Source: Halisarca cf. caerulea (Eukaryota; Porifera; Demospongiae; Chondrillida; Halisarcidae). From it: a DNA stretch of 64,000 nucleotides. Of this stretch, positions 51,801-58,239 are shown one piece after another. Location of the stretch: contig CAUJGJ010000040.1 in the NCBI GenBank assembly GCA_963170055.1, positions 605,401-669,400 on the forward strand, written 5' to 3'. How positions within the stretch are numbered: position 1 is the first letter of the stretch; each line of letters opens with the position of its first letter. Below the pieces are notes generated by a model, which was not told where the DNA came from, did not search any database, and saw only the letters and a program-made list of their open reading frames with translations. The position numbers and the translations under genes were made by a program.

Positions 51801-52444
51801 ATATGTTGAGATTTTGTAACTGACAAATAATAAGAGTCAAATACTAGAAACTAGTGAACGCTACTTTTGGGTAGAAATTAGAGTATACCCTGACCCTGTT
51901 TGGTTGGTTGCCGAGTAATATATAAGGGTGCCAAGAAAATTGGGGAATATGCAGTAGCCTTGTTCCAAATGTTTTTGGATGATCCCTTGTACTGTGTATT
52001 ATGTCTGTCTACACATTGTCTTGGATATGCACCACATGCAGTGGTCCAATTTGTTAACGTTCTTGCATAATTCAGTACTACACTAACATTTGCAGCTGTT
52101 GACCATGACAGTTTCACTGTCTTCATCCATTTTCAACTGCAGTTTTCATTGCCACATACAAGGGTGAGATCGACAGTGCTGAATGTAGTGTGGGCTATGA
52201 GTTTGTGGTGAGAAGGGTGATCCAGGGAACAGTCCAGCTTGACATAGCACAGAGGATTTATGTGCTCCCAATCAAAGGCTGCCCATTCATGCCATTTGTT
52301 GTCGGTAAAGACTACCTGGTTGCCGGGGTCAACAATCCAAACATCGGAGCAGGAGGTGTGACAGTGGAAAATAACGGTGTCATCTTGGGATGCGAAGAGT
52401 ATGAACAACTTCTTCCTCAAATCCACCAGGCATGTATGCCCTAA
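26127..52444 (+). CDS. Secreted VWA/vWD/TIL/sushi/Calx-beta/NTR mosaic protein (26 exons)
   Basis: Twenty-six exons with AG acceptors and GT donors join into one frame of 3,209 codons plus stop (TAA 52442-52444). Domain order by residue: signal peptide 1-23; VWA 24-203; TIL-vWD-C8 204-525; TIL 526-580; TIL-vWD-C8 581-895; TIL 896-950; TIL-vWD-C8 951-1264; TIL 1265-1319; six TIL 1320-1641; sushi 1642-1698; VWA 1699-1886; sushi 1887-1945 and 1946-2011; linker; Calx-beta 2025-2137; TIL-vWD-C8 2138-2450; TIL; vWD-C8 2506-2789; TIL; two Calx-beta 2845-3079; linker; NTR-like 3110-3209. There is no transmembrane segment, so secretion is expected. The vWD-C8-TIL unit is that of VWF, gel-forming mucins, zonadhesin and SCO-spondin, but this exact architecture matches none I know. 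All 25 introns are phase 1. The exact function (matrix, mucus, adhesion or clotting-like) cannot be told. Exons missed in the long introns 1, 7, 10 and 25 are possible. No AATAAA is seen until 53508. Confidence 0.85.
26224..26318. repeat. (TG)n microsatellite in intron 1
   Basis: About 95 bases of TG with one TA interruption, starting about 28 bases after the exon 1 donor. Confidence 0.97.
27273..28969. mobile_element. Non-autonomous piggyBac-like element in intron 1
   Basis: TTAA at 27269-27272 and 28970-28973. The right end (reverse) starts CCCCTTATCTACCGATGACC. The left end carries CCTTTTACCTACCG, a spacer, then the same CCCCTTATCTACCGATGACC from about 27305. This short/long asymmetry is like that of piggyBac itself. 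Contains family B copy B1. Confidence 0.75.
27963..28845 (+). mobile_element. Family B inverted-repeat element, copy B1
   Basis: Ends CGCAGGTAAGTTATGTCC and CATAACCTACCTGCG. The reverse complement of copy B2 (61940-62814): both share GATTTAATCGCA/TGCGATTAAATC and the GGTCACATG...GTTCTCGAGT region. 883 bp, no coding capacity. Nested in a piggyBac-like element. Confidence 0.75.
29300..29839 (+). CDS. Exon 2: VWA domain 1
   Basis: A single 180-codon exon encodes one whole von Willebrand A domain. The metal-dependent adhesion site looks complete: DSSGS (DxSxS), a Thr in the TLTGRAL segment, and the Asp of VVTDGRAT. VWA domains bind collagen, integrins or other matrix ligands through a divalent cation. 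The exon is symmetric (phase 1-1). An upstream extension in the same frame is open but lies before the acceptor at 29298-29299. Confidence 0.85.
30180..31145 (+). CDS. Exon 3: TIL + vWD 1 + C8
   Basis: 322 codons. A Cys-rich TIL module (starts QNCPVQGQ, ends LASKC) is followed by a vWD domain beginning YGSASGDPHYTTYD and ending near KLCGLLGDCNG and DDFKLMDGT. A C8 domain with paired cysteines follows (AEAFCAPI, DHCLC, ECGC). The GDPH tetrapeptide is the Asp-Pro autocleavage motif described for MUC2/MUC5AC vWD domains. Phase 1-1. Confidence 0.88.
31282..31764. mobile_element. piggyBac-like MITE in intron 3
   Basis: Left long end CCTTTTACTGCATGCATGAC, then GTTGTCTAAAGACCACTTTA. Right short end (reverse) CTCTTTATTGCCTGAAGACC then ACTTTAGTGG. 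The flanks are TTTA on both sides (31278-31281, 31765-31768). Same family, opposite orientation, as 54346-54838. Confidence 0.6.
32243..32407 (+). CDS. Exon 4: TIL domain
   Basis: 55 codons encoding one TIL (trypsin-inhibitor-like Cys-rich) domain, core PTCPRGQTYKCGPPVPPSC and DGCFCNDGTVLN. A core of about 120 bases is almost identical to exons 6 and 8. In VWF-type proteins a TIL follows each vWD-C8 unit, as here after exon 3. Phase 1-1. Confidence 0.85.
33037..33981 (+). CDS. Exon 5: TIL + vWD 2 + C8
   Basis: 315 codons: a TIL starting RCPRGQVFGVHDVPQPTC, then vWD with SGDPHYTTYD and KLCGLLGDCNGNARDDF, then C8. It is close to exon 7 throughout and shares long near-identical stretches with exon 3 in the C8 part. 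Phase 1-1. Confidence 0.88.
34095..34206. repeat. (CA)n microsatellite, intron 5
   Basis: Interrupted CA tract beginning about 113 bases after the exon 5 donor and ending about 120 bases before exon 6. Confidence 0.95.
34325..34489 (+). CDS. Exon 6: TIL domain
   Basis: 55 codons, near duplicate of exon 4 except at the C-terminal end (NDKGQCVRESQCG). It sits about 120 bp after a (CA)n tract in the preceding intron. Phase 1-1. The donor motif region GGAAGTAAGTCATTA is directly repeated 15 bp downstream, giving a second potential donor. Confidence 0.85.
34868..35809 (+). CDS. Exon 7: TIL + vWD 3 + C8
   Basis: 314 codons, near duplicate of exon 5 with one codon fewer (HSFEDVPD against HSFEGDVPD). 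It keeps SGDPHYTTYD and KLCGLLGDCNG. C8 cysteines are intact (AEAFCAPI is AFCAPI here). Phase 1-1. Confidence 0.88.
36017..36787. mobile_element. Inverted-repeat element in intron 7, about 770 bp
   Basis: CTCATACACAGGGTATTTAT at 36017-36036 pairs with ATAAACACCCTGTGTATGAG at 36768-36787; the repeat runs on to GACGGTTATAA for about 27 bp. No coding capacity seen. Confidence 0.8.
37271..37491. mobile_element. MITE in intron 7, 221 bp
   Basis: TACCATATATCCGGAAATAT and (reverse) TACCGAATATCCGGAAATAT ends followed by TGGCGA on both sides. Short internal repeats of AAATTTGGCG. Confidence 0.75.
37797..37961 (+). CDS. Exon 8: TIL domain
   Basis: 55 codons, third copy of the exon 4/6 TIL (CPAGQTYMCGPPVPPSC). 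The donor at 37962 runs almost directly into a long (CA)n tract starting about 14 bases later. Phase 1-1. Confidence 0.85.
37976..38095. repeat. (CA)n then GA-rich tract, intron 8
   Basis: (CA)n starts about 14 bases after the exon 8 donor and is followed by a purine tract (GGAGGGAG type) to about 38182. Confidence 0.95.
38263..39228 (+). CDS. Exon 9: six tandem TIL domains
   Basis: 322 codons. The first TIL (EFGEYNVPQPTC, EGKARGCSCKVGFFLN) matches the N-terminal TIL of exons 5 and 7. It is followed by five further TIL units of exactly 162 bp (54 residues) each, starting near 38427, 38589, 38751, 38913 and 39075, with the pattern EGQxxHxCAPCxxTCxNPNP. No vWD-C8 follows, unlike exons 5 and 7. 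This is the only exon of the gene carrying a tandem array of one domain. Phase 1-1. Confidence 0.85.
39271..39601. mobile_element. TACCGTA-ended MITE, 331 bp, copy 2 (intron 9)
   Basis: TACCGTATGTGCTCAAATTT at the left, AAGATTTGAGCGCATACGGT A at the right, continuing CACAGGATGAAAC / GTTTCATCCCGTG. One base longer than copy 1 at 10701. Confidence 0.8.
39957..40127 (+). CDS. Exon 10: sushi (CCP) domain 1
   Basis: 57 codons with four cysteines in CCP spacing: ADCG, VIYTCDAGY, RMCQSDGTWSG, PQCE. Sushi domains are short binding modules of complement and matrix proteins. Phase 1-1. Confidence 0.87.
40271..40640. repeat. (TA)n tract and dispersed repeat copy 3 (intron 10)
   Basis: A (TA)n of about 65 bases (to 40335) is followed by AAAATGGTTAAAAGATGTAGGG and irregular GGGCTAGACGGG / GGCATAGG units, as in copies 1 and 2. 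It ends near a short inverted pair GTTATTTCCCTACATCCC / GGGATGTAGGGAAATAAC (40578-40595 and 40635-40652). Confidence 0.65.
40917..41221 (-). other. Unassigned short minus-strand reading frame inside intron 10
   Basis: Two overlapping minus-strand frames: 41221-40967 (84 codons, starts MATDQLTLRIIIYRMIKEN, with KRDAYTLRDHIWTQR) and 41105-40917. The composition is protein-like (charged, few runs), but I recognise no family and see no splice partner. It could be a decayed exon or chance. Confidence 0.2.
41804..42367 (+). CDS. Exon 11: VWA domain 2
   Basis: 188 codons, a complete VWA domain: FLVDTSGSVG (DxSxS), NTLTGRGIQ, and VVTDGKSQDD supply the metal-binding residues. The acceptor is the AG at 41802-41803, chosen because only that one keeps the VWA frame; the next AG two bases later would shift it. 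Phase 1-1. Confidence 0.87.
42678..42854 (+). CDS. Exon 12: sushi domain 2
   Basis: 59 codons, four cysteines (VDCGEPEEL, ATYTCDEGYTLEG, ITCQADGTWS, PTC). Phase 1-1. Confidence 0.87.
43106..43284. mobile_element. Tigger/pogo-like MITE, intron 12
   Basis: TA then CATTGGAACTTGCTTAATTA on the left; (reverse) CAGTGAAACTTACTTAGTAC then TA on the right. 179 bp, followed by a (TA)n tract to about 43337. Confidence 0.65.
43711..43908 (+). CDS. Exon 13: sushi domain 3
   Basis: 66 codons, four cysteines (VTCDVPP, LTYTCAEGYVIIG, RTCQADGTFSG, PTC). A (CA)n tract starts about 20 bases after the donor. Phase 1-1. Confidence 0.85.
43930..43990. repeat. (CA)n microsatellite, intron 13
   Basis: Starts about 21 bases after the exon 13 donor. 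Confidence 0.95.
44086..44124 (+). CDS. Exon 14: 13-residue Pro/Thr linker
   Basis: A 39-base micro-exon (about IPTGTPPPTTKN) between a TTTGCAG acceptor and a GTGGGT donor. It is phase 1-1 and fits the frame on both sides. The Thr/Pro content suggests a short, possibly O-glycosylated hinge. Being so short, it is less certain than its neighbours. Confidence 0.6.
44276..44407 (+). CDS. Exon 15: Calx-beta-like domain 1, first half
   Basis: 44 codons (RADPIQYNVFEAEGKVVLSA at the start). The V-x-E-x-x-G-x-V pattern is that of the first strands of a Calx-beta domain. The second half is in the next exon. Phase 1-1. Confidence 0.7.
44748..44954 (+). CDS. Exon 16: Calx-beta-like domain 1, second half
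   Basis: 69 codons with the Calx-beta ending pattern: NDYEQVTGAFRFEP, then IPLIVDDVLEEDEFFLCFF, then a Pro/Ala loop. Two AG acceptors six bases apart (44746-44747 and 44752-44753) both keep the frame, so the start is ambiguous by two codons. Phase 1-1. Confidence 0.7.
45224..46162 (+). CDS. Exon 17: TIL + vWD 4 + C8
   Basis: 313 codons: TIL (DCPADRPFGM to PPEDCG), vWD with YGDPHYLSFDGLRYDLQDRC and KLCGLLGDCNGDKSDDFKL, then C8 (AEEFCNIV, DACLC, ECACG). More diverged from exons 3, 5 and 7 than they are from one another. GDPH is kept. Phase 1-1. Confidence 0.87.
46319..46339. repeat. Short telomere-like (CCCTAA)3
   Basis: CCCTAACCCTAACCCTAAC within intron 17. Similar short runs are at about 14174-14190 and 59877-59890. 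Too short to mean more than an interstitial trace. Confidence 0.7.
46447..46611 (+). CDS. Exon 18: TIL domain
   Basis: 55 codons (DVNCTDGMVFVPDAPLIPPTC to CTCPPN to CIDRSTCTG). The last bases of the exon and its donor are repeated about 76 bp downstream in the intron. Phase 1-1. Confidence 0.8.
47291..48142 (+). CDS. Exon 19: vWD 5 + C8 (no GDPH)
   Basis: 284 codons. After a Pro/Thr-rich lead (TLPTDPQPPVPPTPTH) comes a vWD domain where GDPHY is replaced by GSSHH. It keeps TFDG, CTYILSKD and GICGNFNLDPADDL, followed by a C8 (AVDFCTILL, DYCAH). It is the most divergent vWD of the gene and the only one with no TIL in its own exon. Phase 1-1. Confidence 0.85.
48418..48515. repeat. (CT)n(TA)n tract before exon 20
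   Basis: About 60 bases of CT, then about 35 of TA, ending ten bases before the exon 20 acceptor (48524-48525). Confidence 0.95.
48526..48690 (+). CDS. Exon 20: TIL domain
   Basis: 55 codons (AVKCGGNLEFQLCGPNKRKTC to GCFCGEGLVEDGRICI to DECPG). The acceptor lies about ten bases after a (CT)n(TA)n tract of about 100 bases. Phase 1-1. Confidence 0.83.
48757..48850. repeat. (CA)n microsatellite, intron 20
   Basis: Starts about 66 bases after the exon 20 donor. Confidence 0.95.
49133..49267 (+). CDS. Exon 21: Calx-beta-like domain 2, first half
   Basis: 45 codons (WDREEYIVNNDSLPTVCGML to ITVTVSFEAGDMA). Strand pattern as in exons 15 and 23, with phase 1-1 ends. The assignment rests on that shared layout and is moderate. 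Confidence 0.65.
49554..49793 (+). CDS. Exon 22: Calx-beta-like domain 2, second half, acidic tail
   Basis: 80 codons, Cys-rich at the start (SSDCCCGHEGSGFSC), then VPQQTDTLCVFLPYAEDW and a strongly acidic tail (EEVEAEVETDEPAVDIQPF). Part of the exon is probably a linker. Phase 1-1. Confidence 0.6.
49915..50058 (+). CDS. Exon 23: Calx-beta-like domain 3, first half
   Basis: 48 codons (KKCISLEKQVFFFNENACDN to IGSVEVIGATAT). Phase 1-1. The acceptor GCAG at 49911-49914 keeps the frame. Confidence 0.65.
50159..50344 (+). CDS. Exon 24: Calx-beta-like domain 3, second half
   Basis: 62 codons. The pattern GGVDFTQGALWPLFQGNKAD, then VAIKEQADFEGYECFHVNLK, then IGIIEE matches the end of Calx-beta domains (D-x-x-x-E-x-x-E-x-F-x-V-x-L). 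The donor GGTTTGTA is non-consensus but the only one that fits. Phase 1-1. Confidence 0.68.
50926..51015 (+). CDS. Exon 25: Asn-rich linker
   Basis: 30 codons (GGNGAPDNTSNTCYNNPNFD, then VGEICNNNDEG). Very rich in Asn and possibly part of the NTR domain, since it brings two cysteines. Acceptor TGCAG, donor GTGAGC, phase 1-1. Confidence 0.65.
51390..51540. repeat. Dispersed GCTAGAcgGGtATAGG repeat, copy 4 (intron 25)
   Basis: GCACATGCGAGATGTAGGAA, CACAGTGTGCAC, then CTAGCCCTATGCCTGTCTTG units. Short and in inverse orientation to copy 1. Confidence 0.55.
52143..52444 (+). CDS. Exon 26: NTR (netrin/TIMP)-like C-terminus and stop
   Basis: 100 codons plus TAA. VFIATYKGEID, then YEFVVRRVIQG, then IKGCPFMPFVVGKDYLVAG, then GVILGCEEYEQLLPQ follows the NTR-domain layout of C3/C5, netrin and TIMP C-termini (strand, basic strand, Cys, GKxYLxxG, Cys near the end). 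It has fewer cysteines than usual. An NTR end on a vWD/TIL protein is unusual. Confidence 0.7.
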
Positions 52445-53273
52445 TATCTTCCCCAAGTGCAAACTTAGTAGTATCAGTATGAATGTGACCATAAGAATGT
52501 TATCATGTAGTCAGGAAAACTAGTTTTCCATTTAGTTCTTATGAAATTTATTACTGTTGGGCATCTCTGTCATATGTACATTACATGAAATTTTGAACAT
52601 AAAACAAGGTGCATTTCTATATTATACTAAATAGTGCTAAATTTTCAACATTTCAAGAGTGCTGGAGAGTGAAGTTTGCACACCTTGAAAAATAGGTGCA
52701 CTGTTCGGTAGGTAGCAGCTGAACGACAGACGTGTGAAATGTATTATTGCCAATATTTTAAAAGTGGTCAAACACGAAAATTCAGCTCCTGGAAAATTTA
52801 GCATTATAATAATAATTATGGTCTTGTGCAGAGTGATTGAGGATATATCATAACACAAATGACCATCACATGTGATTATATCTTGGAAAATGACAGGAGA
52901 ATTTGTGTAGCAACCAGAGAATAAGGATCCTATAATCTAAACACCTCAGCAATATATATATTAATAATGTAATGATACTTGGCTTTGCTGCAAGTCTATG
53001 CAACTAATTCAACCAGTATGCATTTATATTCATATAATATTATGTGAGACTTCATAGGCTTCTATTACATATGACAAGTCATCTTGTTTTATGCTTACTT
53101 ATAGATTATGGAAACTATGTCACCTAGAGGGGAATGTTTCCTGTTTAAAAAAAATGCATGATTTCATTTCAGGTTGGGTTTCAAAAAATACAAATTCTGT
53201 TTCAGAATTGCTTGATTCAATTTCATAATGGTACTTCACAACCTGATATCCATCACCAAATTTACAATTATTA
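52445..53273. other. Downstream of the mosaic gene
   Basis: Should contain the 3' untranslated region. I see no AATAAA in this stretch; the first is at 53508-53513. Confidence 0.4.
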
Positions 53274-53320
53274 TTAACCCTTCACAGGTCACAAGCCACT
53301 TAAGTGGCTCGCCTAGCTCG
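53274..53320. mobile_element. Single piggyBac-like end
   Basis: TTAA (53274-53277), CCCTTCACAGGTCACAAG, then the palindrome GCCACTTAAGTGGC, whose centre is itself TTAA. No partner end was found, so it is probably truncated. Confidence 0.5.
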
Positions 53321-53670
53321 CCGTCATTATTGATAAAATTTTGATATTTTATATTATTTGTACATTTTTTGAATTTGTATCGTATATGCATATCTTTAAT
53401 ATAGCTTAAAATCAATACAATCTGTATAGCTAAAGTTATAGCAGTTTAAATTTGCTAGTATACAGAAGTATGCAGAACTCATACGGAAAATGGTGAAAAA
53501 CACACGAATAAAATGGCTACTGCTGGTCACACCTGCTGGCCGTTTTTGTTGTTTCTGCATTGTTTGGCCTTTTCTGTGGCAGATCTTTGAATGCATCACA
53601 GTATGAAGGTGTGTGGACTACTTTGATTGAGAAATGTGATGGAAAATAATACATTTCGCCTCTATCGTCG

Positions 53671-53965
53671 AGTTTCAAACATTGTCCTGTCAAGCCTTCA
53701 TGTATCTGCATCAGAAATCACCTCTTACGATAGTGAAGGGGGAAGATGTACAGCCAGATGGAGGTGTAGGACTGTTTTCATGAATTGTGCAAGTTACAAG
53801 TCATTTTCATCATCTTCATCGTCAAGTTTCAAACAGTGCCCTGTCAAGCCTTCATGTATCTGTGACAGAAATCACCTCTCACTATAGTGGAGGGGAAAGA
53901 TGTTAAGCCAGATGGAGATGTAGGACTGTTTTCGTGAAGTGTGCAAGTTATAAGTCTTTTTCATT
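53671..53965. repeat. 154-bp tandem duplication (two copies)
   Basis: AGTTTCAAACATTGTCCTGT at 53671 and AGTTTCAAACAGTGCCCTGT at 53825, continuing in parallel through CTTCATGTATCTG and GGAGATGTAGGACTG to about 53965. Non-coding as far as I can see. Confidence 0.85.
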
Positions 53966-54345
53966 TCCTGTACATACTTTCTCATATCGTTGATTGTATA
54001 TAACCTCGTGTCATTGTTCACAAGAATTTGATGATAAGGAGTTATTTAATCGCTTCCTTCAGGATAGCTCCAGGACCATCTCATAAACATAAGAAGTATA
54101 TTTCTGCATACTCTGTAAACAATATACAAAAACCTTTCCCTGGGCGAAGAGTTCCGCAAAAAGAACTACCTATGCTTTCTACATTTAATGTAATTGGCAC
54201 ATAAGTTCAGAGATCGAAGGGAGGAAAGAAAGATCTTAGGCGGCATCAACAAATGGCCTAACATTTACAGTCAGATAAGATTTGCAGGAGTATTATGCCC
54301 AATCCAGTCTTACTTTGAACCTATGTGGGATGAAAACATAGTTCA

Positions 54346-54838
54346 CCCGTTATTGACTGAAGACCACTAAAGTGGTTTTAAAGATAACATTGGGTTCAGA
54401 TGGCAACTATCAAAACTTATCACAGCGGCCTGAAATTTATATCAATAGATAGGCTATTGCAAGTATATTGTTTTAGAAAAGTTTCATTCTATTATGACCT
54501 GTAGGTATTAGTATAAAAGGATCCAAAGTTTTAGTAAAAATGTAAATGTATTCCAAGAAATGCATGTATACATTGGATATACAAAATTATGCTGAGTGAC
54601 CAAATAATAAAATGGTCGCTCCAAGATACAGAAGAATAGAAGGTGCACAATTTTCTCTCAACGTGAACAATTTTGCACTGAAAGGATGAAGATAGCTTTA
54701 GAAGTGATCAAAAAGGTTTCTCTTGTTGCTGCAGAAGATTCAAAACAGATTAAAGTTGCGTAGCAAGGCTAGAGCCGCTAAAGTGGTCTTCAGTCGATAA
54801 CGGGTATGCAAGAAATCGTGGACACAGTCATTAGAAGG
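54346..54838. mobile_element. piggyBac-like MITE, 493 bp
   Basis: Left short end CCCGTTATTGACTGAAGACC then ACTAAAGTGG; right long end (reverse) CCTTCTAATGACTG, spacer, CCCGTTATCGACTGAAGACC. TTAA at 54839-54842; the left target is TTCA, one change from TTAA. Same family as 31282-31764. Confidence 0.7.
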
Positions 54839-54886
54839 TTAAAGCAGAACCTAGGGTATGCACCAAATGCATAATAGATATGCTTA

Positions 54887-55653
54887 CGCAGGTGTGTTAT
54901 GTCCGAATCCAGCCATAAATGTAATGTTATACGGCTTCGCGCAATGAATTTCATTATAGCGGTAACCACAAGGGTTTGTCACGCGCAGATAGCCTGATTT
55001 TGGTGAAGACGTCATGTTCAAACGGAATGAATGCGCGAGTATACGAAAAATATGATTTAACGCTTTCGTAGAACATGTGACAGCATGTGACAACAGGCTC
55101 AAGAAGAGTTGTGTTCGAGCGGAAAATTTCTATGAAAAAGGCGGTGGTAAAAATCTCAACTTGGAGGATCGTGAGTAGGTCCATCGTGTTCCCAATAGTC
55201 GAAACCACGGTGAAAGATTCCTGGAGCTCTGTACCTTTTACCGTTCGAGTTATGCCCCGTGTTTTGTGGCTTGAGACCTCAGAAAAAGAAGTAAACCCCT
55301 GGACATAACAGCCGTGCTTTGAGCTACCAGGCTCCAGGAATCTTTCAGTTAGTTATTGAACCTAAGGAGTCGTTTGAACTTACTGGTGTGTTCAGAAGCT
55401 GAGATTTTTACCACCGCCTCTTCGCTGTTTTCTTGATTTTACAGTACCTGAAAAAATGCTGTTAGCGGGATCAAGTCGTCGTAGACAATCGTTAAAAGTG
55501 TACCAACATAACTTCAATATGTTCACAATACAAAAGAACTAGTAAATGTCACCATAATCTTATGCAGAAAGCAAAACAAAGCGTGTATTTTGAGTGCTTT
55601 CAAAAGGGCAGCCATTTTGAGTTATGGCCAAAACTGGACATAACTCACCTGCG
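54887..55653 (-). mobile_element. Family A inverted-repeat element, copy A2
   Basis: CGCAGGTGTGTTATGTCC at the left, GGACATAACTCACCTGCG at the right. Reverse complement of A1 with the same nested pairs. 767 bp. It starts about 45 bp after the preceding piggyBac-like MITE. Confidence 0.8.
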
Positions 55654-55828
55654 TAAGTGTTGGTCCAAGCATTATTCAGAGATGCAAAACAGTGCTTTGA
55701 TAATGTCCACCATTTTGTTTTTATGTTTCAATTTGCTGACATAACACCTGCAAAGCTCTCAAGCATCATTTACAACTCTGCCTTTTTGGAAGAATGTTGG
55801 TTGAAAAACAATAATAAGAATGTATAAG

Positions 55829-56581
55829 TGAGCGTCGCCAGTATAAATCGCAGAATATGACCACCCTGGCTAAAATAACTTTTTGGAATATTTTGAAAGA
55901 AGCATTTCAGAGTGCTTGATTCAAAAGTTTGAGCGCAATTCGCCCAGCCATCTTGGAGAAATGGTCCCTTTTCCTGACAGTCCTCGCCTTTGCTCTGGCG
56001 TAAGTATGCGAAAATTTTGGATTTTTTTGGAAACTATGGTCTGTCATGTGACATTTCTCTAGGGAGAAGTGAAGTTATTTTATCATCTTCCAGTGATTTT
56101 CTTCTCTAACGTTTTGCATTGCTTTTTTGATGTTCTTCCACTATCAACGACTTTCCCTCTTTACCGTTTTTAATGGCACCCATGCATCACCACAGAGATA
56201 CTTTTCCACTGCTTGCAGCCTTGTGGATGACTTTGGAGTAGCCTCAGAAAGTTGAGACACCCGAACTAGGCAGTGAGAGTAAACAACAGCCACTGAGTGA
56301 TGCTAAAGATGAGAAATTGGTTCCTTCTTCGATCGTGTATCATAGATACTCCATGAGTCACTGACAAAAAGTGACGAATTCTGCTGATAAAAGACAAAAT
56401 TTACCCCATTTGCACACTATTTCTCGGCGCCTAAAGTAAGCGTGTGTTCGAAGTGATTTAAGAGTGATTGCAACTTCAAAGGGCAAACTATAATGAAAAA
56501 ATTCGAATGGCAAACTTTGACAGCCATTTTCTCGAAAATGCTATGTGGTCATAATCTGCAATTTACACTGGCGACGCTCAC
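55829..56581. mobile_element. Inverted-repeat element, 753 bp
   Basis: GTGAGCGTCGCCAGTATAAA at the left pairs with TTTACACTGGCGACGCTCAC at the right; the repeat continues to GACCAC/GTGGTC, about 37 bp with three mismatches. No coding frame. Confidence 0.85.
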
Positions 56582-57261
56582 ATGTGTTTTCTACATCACC
56601 AGTAGACAATACTTGTGAATGTGTTGTTACCTTATTCATTGCCATTCTTAAAACAAACATTCATATCACTTTTAGAAATTAGTTAGATCTAGCAAAATAC
56701 ATGATACTCCAAGGTTTGAGGGACAAAGATGTGTATATGGGAGGGCATGCCTGAGCTTATACGGTTTCATGTGAAGCCATTCTGTTGCTGTCAAAGTGAT
56801 ATAGTTCACAGCACATCTATGACATCTCTAAGGAAACAGCACAATATACGTATAACTTGGAGTTTGAAGCTTTGTAATCACTATGGAAACTGCATCTTAT
56901 CTGCTGGCATGTATATAGTTATGCTAACAACGTGCCACATGAGTAAACATGGAAGCCTTATTCTCCTATACAACTAAAATCTCACAGCAAGCTAACATCA
57001 ATACAGACATATAAAATACACTTGACAAGAGAGACGTCACCCACAGTGTTCTGCACCTAGTTCAACATTGCATAAAGAATTTGTCAAAGCATGATGAAGC
57101 GACATTAGAACAATGACTTCACACATATGCAGGGTTCACAGACTGGAAGCATTGGTGATAATTGTAGACCCTCAACACTTGTTTTAAGATTTTCACATTG
57201 TATTCCTGACTTGCTTTTGACACTCAAACTTGTAACCCCATATTTACTTCTCTTCCATATA

Positions 57262-57423
57262 CAGTCATGCGTGGGTTATCTGGACTTGAGTTATCCAGAA
57301 ACCAGATTTATCTGACCATCAATTCAGCAACACTGACTATCTCTATGTACACATATCCAGCAACCTACATTATCCGACAAGTATTGTGGCTACAAACTGT
57401 GTCGGATAAACCAGGCATGACTG
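57262..57423. mobile_element. Tigger/pogo-like MITE, 162 bp
   Basis: TA-CAGTCATGCGTGGGTTATC at the left; (reverse) CAGTCATGCCTGGTTTATCC with TA at the right. GTTATCCAG and TTATCCGACA motifs inside are usual for this kind. Confidence 0.8.
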
Positions 57424-57668
57424 TAGTCTTTGGAACAATGACATATAGGAGGCTTTTGGTCATCTCTGAAGAGCCTCCTAACTGTTGGTAAATAACAGAC
57501 AGCATAAACTAAAACTTTTCCTTATTAAAATCTTCTTTGCCATACAGCTGCCATATTTTAGCTATATCTGCAAGGCTCAGTAGATCAATCATAAATTTGC
57601 ACTTCTTGTAAAGATTGTTTTTTTGTGTGCAATATCTAATGCATTTGATATGTGTGTAGTTATTTTAC

Positions 57669-57767
<99 letters not shown>

Positions 57768-57771
57768 ATAG
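57669..57771. repeat. (TA)n microsatellite
   Basis: About 100 bases of TA with two small breaks. Confidence 0.97.
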
Positions 57772-58239
57772 CTAATGAGTAATCTACAATGCAAATGTAA
57801 GTTACTAAACCTTATTTATTGCAGTCTTTTGCAATTGATTTAATGCATTTGTCTTTTCATTTAACCGATGTTGCAATTCATTAAACAGAAGTTTCATTCC
57901 AATTAAGGGATAATCCATTGCAATTAACAGAAGCGCTATTGCACAAGTTTGGTGTATGTTTATAGGAAAATCTAAAGGCTAAAAACAAATGGTTCTCAAT
58001 GTGTTTCGTTTTCCATTGCTTTCCTTCTTCATCCTTGGACAAAGGACCCCTCTGTAGACGGTAGCCCATGGCTTGAGTGCTTCCACAAGGCACCAAGAAA
58101 GATAGGTAATGGGTTCATCCACCATTCACAATCTTCTTACACCACACCACTGCATCTTCGGCATATGCTTCTATATAGCCCCTACGCTTCTTAATGATCT
58201 TATTGATGATGAAGTCAATGATGAGCTAACTGAACGAGC

